A model generated the notes under the pieces. That model did not search any database. It was given only the letters and a program-made list of their open reading frames with translations, and was not told the origin of the DNA. Below, piece by piece: positions 1-8,165 of a DNA stretch of 16,401 nucleotides. The position numbers were made by a program, and so were the translations under genes. Origin of the DNA: Limiplasma sp964504385 (GTDB lineage: Bacteria; Bacillota; Clostridia; Christensenellales; Aristaeellaceae); the NCBI GenBank assembly GCA_964504385.1, contig CAZDEF010000057.1:1-16401 (forward strand), given 5' to 3'. Position 1 is the first letter of the stretch. Each line of letters starts with the position of its first letter.

Positions 1-763
1 CGCCCACCAGAGCATCCGCGAGCGTACCGCGCTGATGGGCGCGGTTGGTCTTTGCCGCCATTTCCACCATATAGGGGTTCAGCCCATCCGTGTATCCTTC
101 GCACAGGATGCCGTTGATATCGCACAGCGTAACATTCTGATAGCCCGCGCGCAGCAGCAGGCGGCAAACGGACATACCCGCCGCACCGGCGCCGTTGATC
201 ACGACCTTGACATCTTCCTTCTTTTTGCCCACCACCTTCAGGGCATTCGTCATACCCGCCAGGGCAATGACCGCCGTGCCGTGCTGGTCGTCGTGGAACA
301 CGGGAATATCGCAGATCTCCTTCAGCCGACGTTCAATCTCGAAGCAGCGCGGCGCGGCAATGTCCTCCAGATTGATGCCACCGAAGGAGCCGGACAGCAG
401 GTAGATGGTGCGGACGATCTCGTCCACATCCTTGCTGCGAATGCACAGCGGAAAGGCGTCCACATCAGCGAAAGCCTTGAACAGGCAGCATTTGCCCTCC
501 ATGACCGGCATGCCGGCTTCCGGGCCGATATCGCCCAGTCCCAGCACGGCGGTTCCGTCCGTCACCACTGCCACCAGATTGCTGCGGCGGGTGAGGGCAT
601 AGCTTTCATTGACGTCCTTTTCGATCACCTTGCAGGGCTCGGCCACGCCGGGCGTATAGGCCAGCGCCAGTTCAGCTGCGTTGGTAACGGGCACGCGGCT
701 GCAGATCTCGATTTTGCCGCCCCATTCGTAGTGCTTTTGCAGGGCCAGTTCCTTAGCATCCAT
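1..763 (-). CDS. NAD(P)-dependent malic enzyme, N-terminal part (cut by window edge)
   Basis: Oxidative decarboxylation of malate to pyruvate in the cytosol. The reverse strand translates without a stop from ATG at 763-761 to the window edge, giving 254 complete codons of a protein that is normally about 390-450 residues (short bacterial type). Visible motifs are YTPGVAEPC near residue 36 (the conserved catalytic-tyrosine region), EGKCCLFKAFADVDAFP near residues 89-105 (conserved lysine), FHDDQHGTA near 155 (metal and substrate region) and the dinucleotide-binding GAGAAG near 191. The start is supported by AAGGAGT at 779-773, nine bases upstream. It is transcribed divergently from the pyrimidine operon. 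The family is clear. Cofactor preference (NAD or NADP) and any C-terminal domain cannot be judged because the 3' part is missing. Confidence 0.95.
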   Translation of the reverse strand, partial: MDAKELALQKHYEWGGKIEICSRVPVTNAAELALAYTPGVAEPCKVIEKDVNESYALTRRSNLVAVVTDGTAVLGLGDIGPEAGMPVMEGKCCLFKAFADVDAFPLCIRSKDVDEIVRTIYLLSGSFGGINLEDIAAPRCFEIERRLKEICDIPVFHDDQHGTAVIALAGMTNALKVVGKKKEDVKVVINGAGAAGMSVCRLLLRAGYQNVTLCDINGILCEGYTDGLNPYMVEMAAKTNRAHQRGTLADALVG

Positions 764-791
764 CGAAAGAACACTCCTTTTTGGTTTCATG

Positions 792-833
792 AAAAAATAA
801 CCCAGCCGGATGGCAGGGCCTCAGATTCTGGGT
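792..833 (-). promoter_or_regulatory. terminator-like hairpin in malic enzyme leader (candidate attenuator)
   Basis: On the minus strand ACCCAG (833-828) can pair with CTGGGT (805-800) around a 22-base loop, followed by a run of six T at 797-792. It lies between the predicted transcription start (about 852) and the Shine-Dalgarno site (779-773), so it could terminate or attenuate the malic enzyme transcript. The stem is only six pairs and the loop is large, so this is tentative. No known riboswitch class was recognised. Confidence 0.3.
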
Positions 834-858
834 ATGCGAATCATCCTTGCACCATTCA

Positions 859-887
859 GCATAGCGCGCGAGGAACGGACTGTCAAG
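859..887 (-). promoter_or_regulatory. sigma-70-type promoter for malic enzyme
   Basis: Read on the minus strand, a consensus -35 TTGACA (887-882) is followed after exactly 17 bases by -10 TATGCT (864-859). Transcription would start near 852, leaving a leader of about 90 bases before the malic enzyme ATG at 763. Confidence 0.75.
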
Positions 888-935
888 CACTTTGCTGCGT
901 GAAATCGGCACTCTTTGATAATTTTTGCGCAAGCA

Positions 936-964
936 TTGACAGAATGCAGCCTTTCGTGTAATAT
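936..964 (+). promoter_or_regulatory. promoter of the pyrimidine operon
   Basis: A consensus -35 TTGACA at 936-941 is followed after 17 bases by TAATAT at 959-964. An alternative -10, TGTAAT at 957-962, would give a 15-base spacer. The start would be near 971, giving a leader of only about 30 bases before the pyrC GTG at 1002. That is too short for a PyrR-type attenuator (anti-antiterminator plus terminator), and none is visible. Confidence 0.7.
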
Positions 965-1001
965 AAACGATTGAGTAAACACGGAAAGGGGAGCTCGGCC
1001 A

Positions 1002-2228
1002 GTGCAGTTTAACAATGCGTTGGTATTCCGGCATGGCAAGCTGAGCGGGGGAAATGTTTCTGTTTCACCCAACGGCGCTCTTGCTGTTTCCACTTCTTTG
1101 GCGGATTTGTCTCATTCTTCCTTTCTCATTACACCGGGTCTTGTTGATGTTCATGTGCATCTTCGAGAACCGGGATTTTTTTATAAGGAAACCATTGCCA
1201 GCGGCACACGGGCCGCGGCGCACGGCGGTTATACTGCCGTATGCGCCATGCCCAACTTGGACCCTGCGCCCGACACGATGGAGCATCTGCAGCAGCAGCT
1301 GGACATCATCGAACGCGATGCGCTGGTGCATGTGCGGCCCTATGGCTGCATCACCATGGGGCAGAAGGGCGGCGGCGAGCTGTGTGACTATGCAAAGCTG
1401 GTTCCTTATGTGGCTGGTTTCTCCGATGACGGCAAGGGCGTGCAGGACGAGCAGACCATGCGCGAGGCCATGAAGCGGGTAAAGGCGGCGGGCGGCATGA
1501 TTGTGGCGCACTGCGAGGACGAAACCCTGCTGCATGGCGGCTGCATTCACGATGGCGAGTATGCAAGGCTGCATGGCTACCGGGGGATCTCCAGCGAGAG
1601 CGAATGGCGGCAGGTGGAACGCGATCTGGCCCTTGTGCGGGAGACCGGCTGCCGCTACCATGTGTGCCATGTATCCACCAAGGAGAGCGTGCAGCTGATA
1701 CGCCGGGCGAAGGCCGAAGGGCTGGATGTGAGCTGCGAAACCGGCCCGCACTATCTGCTGATGTGCGACATGGAGATCGGCGAGGAAGGGCGCTTCAAGA
1801 TGAACCCGCCGATCCGTTCCGCCCAAGACCGCGATGCGCTGATAGAGGGCCTGCTGGACGGCACGGTCGACATGATCGCCACCGATCATGCGCCGCACAG
1901 CGCAGAGGAAAAGAGCCGCGGATTGGAAAAGAGCCTGATGGGCGTTGTGGGGCTGGAAACGGCCTTCGCCGTGCTCTATACGGGGCTGGTCAAAACCGGC
2001 AAGGTCCCGCTGGAGGTCATCCTTCGCGCCATGACGGATCGCCCGCGCAGCCGCTTCGGTCTGCCGGAAGATCTGCAGGACTTCTCCATCTTCGAATTGG
2101 ACACACCCTACACCATTAACCCCGACACGTTCGTCAGCATGGGCCGCGCCACGCCGTTTGAAGGCTGGCAGGTTCAGGGCGAATGCATCTATACTTCTGT
2201 GGGAGGCAAAGCGGTATGGCAGAAATGA
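1002..2228 (+). CDS. pyrC: dihydroorotase (class I)
   Basis: Reversibly cyclises carbamoyl-aspartate to dihydroorotate, the third step of UMP synthesis; a cytosolic zinc amidohydrolase. The 408-residue length fits bacterial class I enzymes. Metal motif VHVHLREPG has His51 and His53. Further family motifs are VAHCEDE near residue 167, CHVSTKES near 223, the Asn-Pro-Pro substrate region (FKMNPP) near 266, and the catalytic/metal DHAPH at 295-299. The start is GTG at 1002, chosen because AAAGGGGAG at 985-993 lies eight bases upstream and the protein aligns from there. It is the first gene of the nine-gene operon and its 3' end overlaps carA by 13 bases. The first 60 or so codons are richer in T and in less common codons than the rest. 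Confidence 0.95.
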   Translation: MQFNNALVFRHGKLSGGNVSVSPNGALAVSTSLADLSHSSFLITPGLVDVHVHLREPGFFYKETIASGTRAAAHGGYTAVCAMPNLDPAPDTMEHLQQQLDIIERDALVHVRPYGCITMGQKGGGELCDYAKLVPYVAGFSDDGKGVQDEQTMREAMKRVKAAGGMIVAHCEDETLLHGGCIHDGEYARLHGYRGISSESEWRQVERDLALVRETGCRYHVCHVSTKESVQLIRRAKAEGLDVSCETGPHYLLMCDMEIGEEGRFKMNPPIRSAQDRDALIEGLLDGTVDMIATDHAPHSAEEKSRGLEKSLMGVVGLETAFAVLYTGLVKTGKVPLEVILRAMTDRPRSRFGLPEDLQDFSIFELDTPYTINPDTFVSMGRATPFEGWQVQGECIYTSVGGKAVWQK

Positions 2229-3307
2229 GAAAGCAGCGCAAGCTGGTGCTGGAAAACGGCAGCGAGTACATCGGCACGGGCTTTGGCTCGATGAACGATG
2301 CGTTGTGCGAAATGGTATTCAACACTTCCATGGTGGGCTATCAGGAGCTGGTGACCGATCCCGGCTATACCGATCGGATCCTGATGATGACCTATCCGCT
2401 CATTGGCAACTACGGTATCAACGACGAGGATCATGAAAGCCGCACGCCTACGCTTGGCGGTCTGGTCGTGCGCGAATACTGTGATTCCCCTTCCAATTTC
2501 CGCTACACCAAGACCCTGTCTGAGCTGCTGGAGGAAAACGGCATTCCCGGCCTTGAGGGCGTGGATACCCGCGAGATCTGCCGTGTGCTGCGCAGTGAAG
2601 GCAGTCAGCGCGCGCTGATCTGCGATGCACAGTTGGACAAGGAAGAAGCGCTTGCGCGCATCCGCGTCTACGAAGCGCCCAAGAATCTGGTTCAGCGTGT
2701 CAGCTGCCAGAAAAAGTGGTATGCCCGCACGCCCAATCCGCGCTACAGCGTCGTCGCCATCGACACCGGCATCCGCCTCAGCCTGATCCGCGAGCTGAAC
2801 CAGCTGGGCTGCAATGTGACGATCGTGCCTTATGATACCTCCGCCGAAACCATCCTTGGTTTCAAGCCCAACGGCCTGCTGCTGCCCAACGGCGCCGGCA
2901 GCCCCGACGGTGCGGAAGTGGTGGTGGAGACCGTGCGCCAGCTGCGCGGAAAGCTGCCCATCTTCGGCGTGGGCATGGGTCATCAGATCCTGTGCACAGC
3001 CTGCGGCGGCACGACCTTCCGCCTGAAGACCGGGCACAACGGCGGCAATCAGCCTGTGCGTGTGCTGGAGAGCGGCGCGCTGGAGATCACCAGCCAGAAC
3101 CATCAGCATGCGGTGGATGAGGCGTCGCTTGCCGGTACCGGCCTGAAGGTGACCCGGCGCAATCTGCTGGACGGCACCGTGGAGGGTGCGGAGCACGAAA
3201 CGGAAAAAATGTTCAGCGTGCAGTATCAGCCCCATAGCGGCAGCAATCTGTACGGCAAATTCATTGCGATGATGGAGGAGGAAAAGAAAAATGCCCAAGC
3301 GTACTGA
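2216..3307 (+). CDS. carA: carbamoyl-phosphate synthase small subunit with a degenerate glutaminase site
   Basis: Normally this subunit hydrolyses glutamine and passes ammonia to CarB. The 363-residue protein is collinear with CarA: N-terminal CPSase domain (FNTSMVGYQE at 36-44, YPLIGNYGIND at 60-70, DTRE at 117-120), then a class I amidotransferase domain from about 177. The nucleophile elbow reads FGVGMGHQIL (250-259), so the catalytic Cys is Gly253. The usual His-Pro-Glu reads Gln338-Pro-His340. Gln-site residues equivalent to E. coli Leu270, Gly313 and Phe314 are Met254, Gln297 and His298. Ser38 and both oxyanion-loop glycines (226, 228) remain. Glutaminase activity is therefore predicted to be lost, leaving a structural partner for ammonia-dependent CarB. 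The start at 2216 (MAEMRK) has GGGAGG at 2201-2206. An ATG at 2225 is less well spaced. It overlaps carB by 17 bases. Confidence 0.93.
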   Translation: MAEMRKQRKLVLENGSEYIGTGFGSMNDALCEMVFNTSMVGYQELVTDPGYTDRILMMTYPLIGNYGINDEDHESRTPTLGGLVVREYCDSPSNFRYTKTLSELLEENGIPGLEGVDTREICRVLRSEGSQRALICDAQLDKEEALARIRVYEAPKNLVQRVSCQKKWYARTPNPRYSVVAIDTGIRLSLIRELNQLGCNVTIVPYDTSAETILGFKPNGLLLPNGAGSPDGAEVVVETVRQLRGKLPIFGVGMGHQILCTACGGTTFRLKTGHNGGNQPVRVLESGALEITSQNHQHAVDEASLAGTGLKVTRRNLLDGTVEGAEHETEKMFSVQYQPHSGSNLYGKFIAMMEEEKKNAQAY

Positions 3308-6300
3308 TATTCACCGTATTCTGGTCATCGGTTCCGGCCCCATCGTCATTGGTCAGGCGGCTGAGTTTGACTACGCCGGCACGCAGGCCTGTCTGGCGCT
3401 GCGCGAAGAGGGATACGAGGTCATCCTCGTCAACTCCAACCCCGCTACCATCATGACCGATACGGATATTGCCGATAAGGTATACATGGAGCCTCTCACG
3501 CTGGAATATCTGGCCAAGATCCTGCGCTACGAGCGCCCGGACGCCATTCTGCCGGGCTTGGGCGGACAGACGGGCCTGAACTTGGCCATGCAGCTCAAGC
3601 GCAAGGGCGTGCTGGATGAGTGCCAGGTGGAGATCCTCGGCACCAGCTTTGAAAGCATCGACAAGGCTGAAGACCGCGAAAAGTTCAAGGAGCTTTGCGA
3701 AGAGCTGGGTGAACCGGTGCTGCCGTCCCTCATCGCCACATCCATGGAAGAGGGCTTTCGGGCGGCGGAGGAGATCGGCTATCCGGTAGTGCTGCGCCCC
3801 GCGTTTACACTGGGCGGCACCGGCGGCGGCTTTGCAGACAACCCCGAAGAAATGGAAGAGCTGCTCAAAAATGCGCTCAAGCTCTCGCCCGTGCATCAGG
3901 TGCTGGTGGAAAAGAGCATCAAGGGGTACAAGGAGATCGAGTTTGAGGTGATGCGCGACTGCAACGACACCGCCATCGCGATCTGCTCCATGGAAAACGT
4001 GGACCCTGTGGGAATCCACACCGGCGACTCCATCGTGGTTGCGCCTGCGCAAACCCTGACCCTGAAGGAATACAACATGCTGCGCGACAGCGCGCTCAAG
4101 ATCATCCGCGCGCTCAAGATCGCCGGCGGCTGCAACGTGCAGTTCGCACTGGATCCGTACAGCTTCCAGTACTATCTGATCGAAATCAACCCCCGCGTTT
4201 CCCGCTCCTCGGCGCTTGCCTCCAAGGCCAGCGGCTTCCCCATCGCCCGCGTGACGGCGAAGGTGGCGCTGGGAATGCATCTGGAAGAGATACAGCTGGG
4301 CAGCGTGCCCGCTAGCTTTGAACCGGCGCTGGACTATGTGGTGACCAAGATGGCCCGTTTCCCCTTCGACAAGCTGGAGGGCGCGTCCAACAAGCTGTCC
4401 ACCCAGATGAAGGCGACCGGCGAGGTGATGTCCATCGGCCGCACGATGGAGGAGAGCTTCCTCAAGGCGGTGCGTTCGCTGGAAACGGGCGTGTGCCATA
4501 TCCACAGCCCTCGCTTCGATCACATGAGCAACGATGAAATGCTGGAATACATCCGCGAAGGCACGGACGACCGCCTGTATGCCATTGCACAGCTGATCCG
4601 CAACCATGTGGACGAGGGACTCATCTACGACCACACGAAGATCGATACTTTCTTCCTGGATAAGATCCACAATATCGTGGAAATGGAGGAAGTACTCAAG
4701 GCCAACCCGGGCGACGTCGCCACGCTGCGCCGCGCAAAGCGCATGGGCTTTGGCGACCGCTACATCGGTCAGGTGTGGGAGATGACGGAACAGGAAGTGT
4801 TCCGTCTGCGCTTGGAAAACGGCGTGATGCCTGTGTACAAGACGATCGACACCTGCGCTGCTGAATACGCCAGCTACGTGCCCTATCTGTACTCCAGCTA
4901 CGAAGGCGAGAACGAATCCGTTGTGACGGATCGCAGAAAGATCATCGTGCTGGGTTCCGGCCCCATTCGCATCGGTCAGGGCGTGGAATTTGACTATTCC
5001 ACCGTCCATGCCGTGTGGACCATCCGCCGCATGGGCTATGAGGCCATCATCATCAACAATAACCCCGAGACCGTCTCTACGGACTACACCACGTCCGACA
5101 AGCTCTATTTTGAGCCGCTCACCGTGGAGGACGTGATGAACATCGTCACGCTGGAAAATCCGGACGGCGTGGTGGTCAGCCTTGGCGGACAGACGGCCAT
5201 CAATCTGGCCGAACGTCTGCACGACATGGGCGTGAAGATCGTCGGTACGGACGTGGAGGCCATCCGCCGTGCTGAAAACCGCGACGCCTTTGAAAAGGTG
5301 ATGACGGAACTGGGCATCCCGCAGCCCAATGGCCAGGCAGTGACCGATATTGAAGCCGGCGTGCGCGTGGCAGAGCGCATCGGCTATCCGGTGCTGGTGC
5401 GCCCCAGCTATGTGCTGGGCGGCCGCGCCATGCAGATCGTGCCGGACGAAGCCTCTCTGCGTCACTACCTCAAGACCGCCGTGCTGGTCAGCGAGGATCA
5501 GCCCGTGCTGGTGGATCACTACATCACCGGCAAGGAGCTGGAGACCGATGCAGTGTGCGATGGCGAGAATGTGTACATTCCCGGCATCATGGAGCATGTG
5601 GAGCGCACCGGCGTTCACTCCGGCGACTCCATCAGCGTTTATCCCACCTTTTCCGTAAGCGAAAAGGCGCGCCAGACCATCATCGATTATACGGTGCGGC
5701 TGGGCCTCGGCATTGGCATTGTGGGCCTGTATAACATCCAGTTCATTGTGGATAAGAATGACAACGTGTTTGTCATTGAAGTCAACCCGCGTTCCTCCCG
5801 CACCGTGCCGTTCCTGAGCAAGGCCACCGGCGTGCCACTGGCGGATATCGCCACCAAGGTGATGCTGGGACACAGCCTGCGGGAACAGGGCATTACCGAA
5901 GTGATCGCCCCGGAAAAGAAAAAGTACTTCGTGAAAGCACCTGCGTTCAGCTTCTCCAAGCTGCGCGGCATGGACGCTTACCTCAGCCCGGAAATGAAAT
6001 CCACCGGCGAGGCCATCGGCTACGATATCAGCCTCACCCGCGCCCTGTACAAGGCCATGCAGGCTTCCGGCATGAATGTGGCCAACTACGGCACCATTTT
6101 TGTCACCACCGCCGATGAGGATAAGGACGAAGTGCTGCCGCTGGTGCGCCGCTTCTACGATCTGGGCTTCAACATTGAGGCCACCCGAGGCACGGCTGAG
6201 TTCCTCAAGGCGCACGGCATCCGCACCCGTGTGCGCCGCAAGATCAGCGAAGGCAGCGAAGAGATCCTGGATTCCCTGCGTCAGGGCCATGTGAACTACG

Positions 6301-6470
6301 TTATCAATACCCGCGCAGCCGCCTCGCTGAGCCACGAACACGACGGCGTTATGATCCGCCGCTGCGCTGTGGAAAACAACGTGACCATGTTCACTGCACT
6401 GGACACCGTGCGCGTGCTGCTGGATGTGCTGGAAGAGATCACGCTGACGATCTCCACCATCAACTCGTAA
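3291..6470 (+). CDS. carB: carbamoyl-phosphate synthase large subunit
   Basis: Makes carbamoyl phosphate from bicarbonate, ammonia and two ATP. The 1059 residues compare with about 1073 in E. coli. There are two homologous ATP-grasp halves. The first holds RPAFTLGGTGGG (Arg169), GIHTGDS and EINPRVSRS (near 298-306). The second holds RPSYVLGGRAM, GVHSGDS and EVNPRSSRT. The C-terminal MGS-like allosteric domain, roughly residues 930-1059, keeps the EATRGTA threonines, the lysine of RRKISEG and VINT, the positions that bind UMP or IMP in E. coli. All substrate residues I could align are present, so this subunit looks fully active, unlike its CarA partner. The ATG at 3291 has GGAGGAGGA at 3274-3282 and lies inside the end of carA, suggesting translational coupling. 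Confidence 0.97.
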   Translation: MPKRTDIHRILVIGSGPIVIGQAAEFDYAGTQACLALREEGYEVILVNSNPATIMTDTDIADKVYMEPLTLEYLAKILRYERPDAILPGLGGQTGLNLAMQLKRKGVLDECQVEILGTSFESIDKAEDREKFKELCEELGEPVLPSLIATSMEEGFRAAEEIGYPVVLRPAFTLGGTGGGFADNPEEMEELLKNALKLSPVHQVLVEKSIKGYKEIEFEVMRDCNDTAIAICSMENVDPVGIHTGDSIVVAPAQTLTLKEYNMLRDSALKIIRALKIAGGCNVQFALDPYSFQYYLIEINPRVSRSSALASKASGFPIARVTAKVALGMHLEEIQLGSVPASFEPALDYVVTKMARFPFDKLEGASNKLSTQMKATGEVMSIGRTMEESFLKAVRSLETGVCHIHSPRFDHMSNDEMLEYIREGTDDRLYAIAQLIRNHVDEGLIYDHTKIDTFFLDKIHNIVEMEEVLKANPGDVATLRRAKRMGFGDRYIGQVWEMTEQEVFRLRLENGVMPVYKTIDTCAAEYASYVPYLYSSYEGENESVVTDRRKIIVLGSGPIRIGQGVEFDYSTVHAVWTIRRMGYEAIIINNNPETVSTDYTTSDKLYFEPLTVEDVMNIVTLENPDGVVVSLGGQTAINLAERLHDMGVKIVGTDVEAIRRAENRDAFEKVMTELGIPQPNGQAVTDIEAGVRVAERIGYPVLVRPSYVLGGRAMQIVPDEASLRHYLKTAVLVSEDQPVLVDHYITGKELETDAVCDGENVYIPGIMEHVERTGVHSGDSISVYPTFSVSEKARQTIIDYTVRLGLGIGIVGLYNIQFIVDKNDNVFVIEVNPRSSRTVPFLSKATGVPLADIATKVMLGHSLREQGITEVIAPEKKKYFVKAPAFSFSKLRGMDAYLSPEMKSTGEAIGYDISLTRALYKAMQASGMNVANYGTIFVTTADEDKDEVLPLVRRFYDLGFNIEATRGTAEFLKAHGIRTRVRRKISEGSEEILDSLRQGHVNYVINTRAAASLSHEHDGVMIRRCAVENNVTMFTALDTVRVLLDVLEEITLTISTINS

Positions 6471-6519
6471 CAGTCCCCTGCCCCGTGACCGCGTTCCGCG
6501 CGGAGAAGGAGATGCAAAT

Positions 6520-7257
6520 ATGATTTTTAAGGTGCTTGAGCAACGCCCTTTGACGGAGAACGTGTATTTCCTGCGCTTGCAGGGCGATACGCGCGCCGTT
6601 GTCCGGCCGGGACAGTTTGTGCAGATCCAGCTTTCCGGCTGCTATCTGCGCCGCCCCATTTCCATCTGCGACTGGCAGACGGGGGAGAACGGTACGCTGG
6701 ATCTGATCTACAAGGTGGTCGGCCATGGCACCGAGGCCATGACTGCACTGCAGCCCGGCGCGGAGCTGGATGTGCTGGTGGGCCTTGGCAACGGCTTTGA
6801 TGTGAGCGGCGGCGAGAAAGCACCGCTGCTCATCGGCGGCGGCGTGGGCGTGCCGCCAATGTATGGCCTGTGCAAGGAGCTCCTGCGGGCGGGCAAGCAG
6901 CCCGCCGTGGTGCTGGGCTTCAATACGCGCAGCGAGATGTTCTGGAAAGACGAGTTTGAGGCGCTGGGCGTGAAAGTGACGGTGACAACTGCGGACGGCA
7001 GCATGGGCGTGAAGGGCTTCGTGACCGCCGCCATGGACGGAGCGTTCGACTATGTGTACACCTGCGGGCCGGAACCGATGTTCAAGGCGGTGTACAAGGT
7101 GCTGGACGATAAGGGTCTGTCCGGCCAGTTCAGCTTTGAGGAGCGCATGGCCTGTGGCTTTGGTGTGTGCATGGGCTGCTCCTGTAAGACCAAGTATGGC
7201 AACAAGCGCATCTGCAAGGACGGCCCTGTACTGGTGAAGGAGGAGATCCTATGGTGA
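6520..7257 (+). CDS. pyrK: dihydroorotate dehydrogenase electron-transfer subunit
   Basis: FAD and [2Fe-2S] protein that passes electrons from the PyrD flavin to NAD+ in type 1B dihydroorotate dehydrogenase; cytosolic, forming a PyrD2-PyrK2 complex in known cases. At 245 residues it is of usual length. It shows the FAD motif RPIS (45-48), the pyridine-nucleotide loop GGGVGVPPMYGL (106-117), CGPEPM (182-187), and a C-terminal cluster Cys212-x4-Cys217-x2-Cys220-x11-Cys232 that fits the PyrK iron-sulfur ligands. The start ATG at 6520 has AGAAGGAGA at 6504-6512. A small hairpin (CCGCG at 6489-6493 with CGCGG at 6499-6503) abuts that site in the 49-base gap after carB. It overlaps pyrD by seven bases. 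Confidence 0.95.
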   Translation: MIFKVLEQRPLTENVYFLRLQGDTRAVVRPGQFVQIQLSGCYLRRPISICDWQTGENGTLDLIYKVVGHGTEAMTALQPGAELDVLVGLGNGFDVSGGEKAPLLIGGGVGVPPMYGLCKELLRAGKQPAVVLGFNTRSEMFWKDEFEALGVKVTVTTADGSMGVKGFVTAAMDGAFDYVYTCGPEPMFKAVYKVLDDKGLSGQFSFEERMACGFGVCMGCSCKTKYGNKRICKDGPVLVKEEILW

Positions 7258-8165
7258 ATACGCAGGTCACCCTTTCTGGCTGGACGCTGGATAATCCCCT
7301 CATTCCTGCCAGCGGCACCTTCGGCTATGGCAAGGAGTTTTCGGAGCTGTACGATATCAATATGCTCGGCTCCTTCTCCTTCAAGGGCACCACGCTGGAA
7401 CCGCGCTTTGGCAACCCTACGCCGCGCATTGCGGAATGCACGGCTGGTATGATCAACGCCGTTGGATTGCAGAATCCCGGTATTCACCATGTGATCAAGC
7501 ATGAGCTGCCCGAGATGAAGAACTATTTTCACAAGAAGGTAGTGGCCAACATTTCCGGCTTCTCCATCGATGAATATGTGGAATGCTGCCGGCTGATCGA
7601 CCGGGAGGAACAGGTGGGCATCATTGAGGTCAATGTGTCCTGCCCCAATGTGCATGGCGGAGGCATGGCTTTCGGCACCAGCCCGGAAAATGCTGCCGCA
7701 GTCACGAAAGCCGTGAAGGCTGTGACCACCAAGCCGGTCTATATCAAGCTCAGCCCCAATGTGACGGATATCGTGGCCGTGGCCAAAGCCTGCGAGGCGG
7801 CAGGCGCGGACGGCCTGAGTCTGATCAATACGATGCTGGGTATGCGCATTGACCTGAAAACGAAGAAACCGGTCATCGCCAACACCATGGGCGGCTTTTC
7901 CGGCCCCGCCATTTTCCCGGTTGCGCTGCGCATGGTGTATCAGGTGGCACGCGCCGTACAGATCCCCATCATCGGCATGGGCGGCGTGGCTACTGCTGAA
8001 GATGTGATCGAGATGATGCTCGCCGGCGCCTCTGCGGTGCAGATCGGCGCGCAGAATCTGGTGGATCCCTTCGTTTGCCCCAAGATCATCAACGAACTGC
8101 CCGACGTGATGCGCAAGTACCGCATCGAGAGCCTACAAGAAATCATCGGAGGTGCATGGAAATGA
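7251..8165 (+). CDS. pyrD: dihydroorotate dehydrogenase, catalytic subunit (type 1B)
   Basis: FMN enzyme that oxidises dihydroorotate to orotate. The 304 residues match the type 1B catalytic chain. It shows ASGTFGYG (20-27) and NAVGLQNPG (69-77), the catalytic base Cys131 within NVSCPNVHGG, the FMN-contact lysine in YIKLSPN, and the C-terminal phosphate-binding GMGGV and GASAVQIGA. The cysteine base marks class 1, and the adjacent pyrK marks subclass 1B, which reduces NAD+ rather than quinone and suits an anaerobe. The ATG at 7251 lies inside the end of pyrK, with AAGGAGGAG just upstream (about 7237-7245). Its stop overlaps the pyrF start as ATGA. Confidence 0.96.
   Translation: MVNTQVTLSGWTLDNPLIPASGTFGYGKEFSELYDINMLGSFSFKGTTLEPRFGNPTPRIAECTAGMINAVGLQNPGIHHVIKHELPEMKNYFHKKVVANISGFSIDEYVECCRLIDREEQVGIIEVNVSCPNVHGGGMAFGTSPENAAAVTKAVKAVTTKPVYIKLSPNVTDIVAVAKACEAAGADGLSLINTMLGMRIDLKTKKPVIANTMGGFSGPAIFPVALRMVYQVARAVQIPIIGMGGVATAEDVIEMMLAGASAVQIGAQNLVDPFVCPKIINELPDVMRKYRIESLQEIIGGAWK

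Noticed and set aside
35..961. Plus-strand open frame of 308 codons over the malic enzyme region
   Set aside because: It is antisense to the clear malic enzyme gene, runs across its promoter region and shows no protein family features.
972..1001. PyrR-binding attenuator in the pyr operon leader
   Set aside because: The predicted leader is only about 30 bases and holds no stem-loop pair or terminator.
2225..2227. Alternative carA start at ATG 2225, overlapping the pyrC stop as ATGA
   Set aside because: The GGGAGG site at 2201-2206 is about 18 bases away, too far; ATG 2216 has nine-base spacing.
2993..3004. Cys260 or Cys263 of CarA as a replacement nucleophile
   Set aside because: They lie five or more residues beyond the nucleophile-elbow position, in the following helix, and the His and Glu partners are also gone, so a simple shift of the catalytic cysteine is not supported.
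3261..6341. Stop-free antisense frame of about 1026 codons opposite carB
   Set aside because: Its translation is low-complexity and His/Ala/Gly-rich with no recognisable domain, and it mirrors the wobble-position GC bias of carB, which has clear family motifs. It is a shadow of carB.
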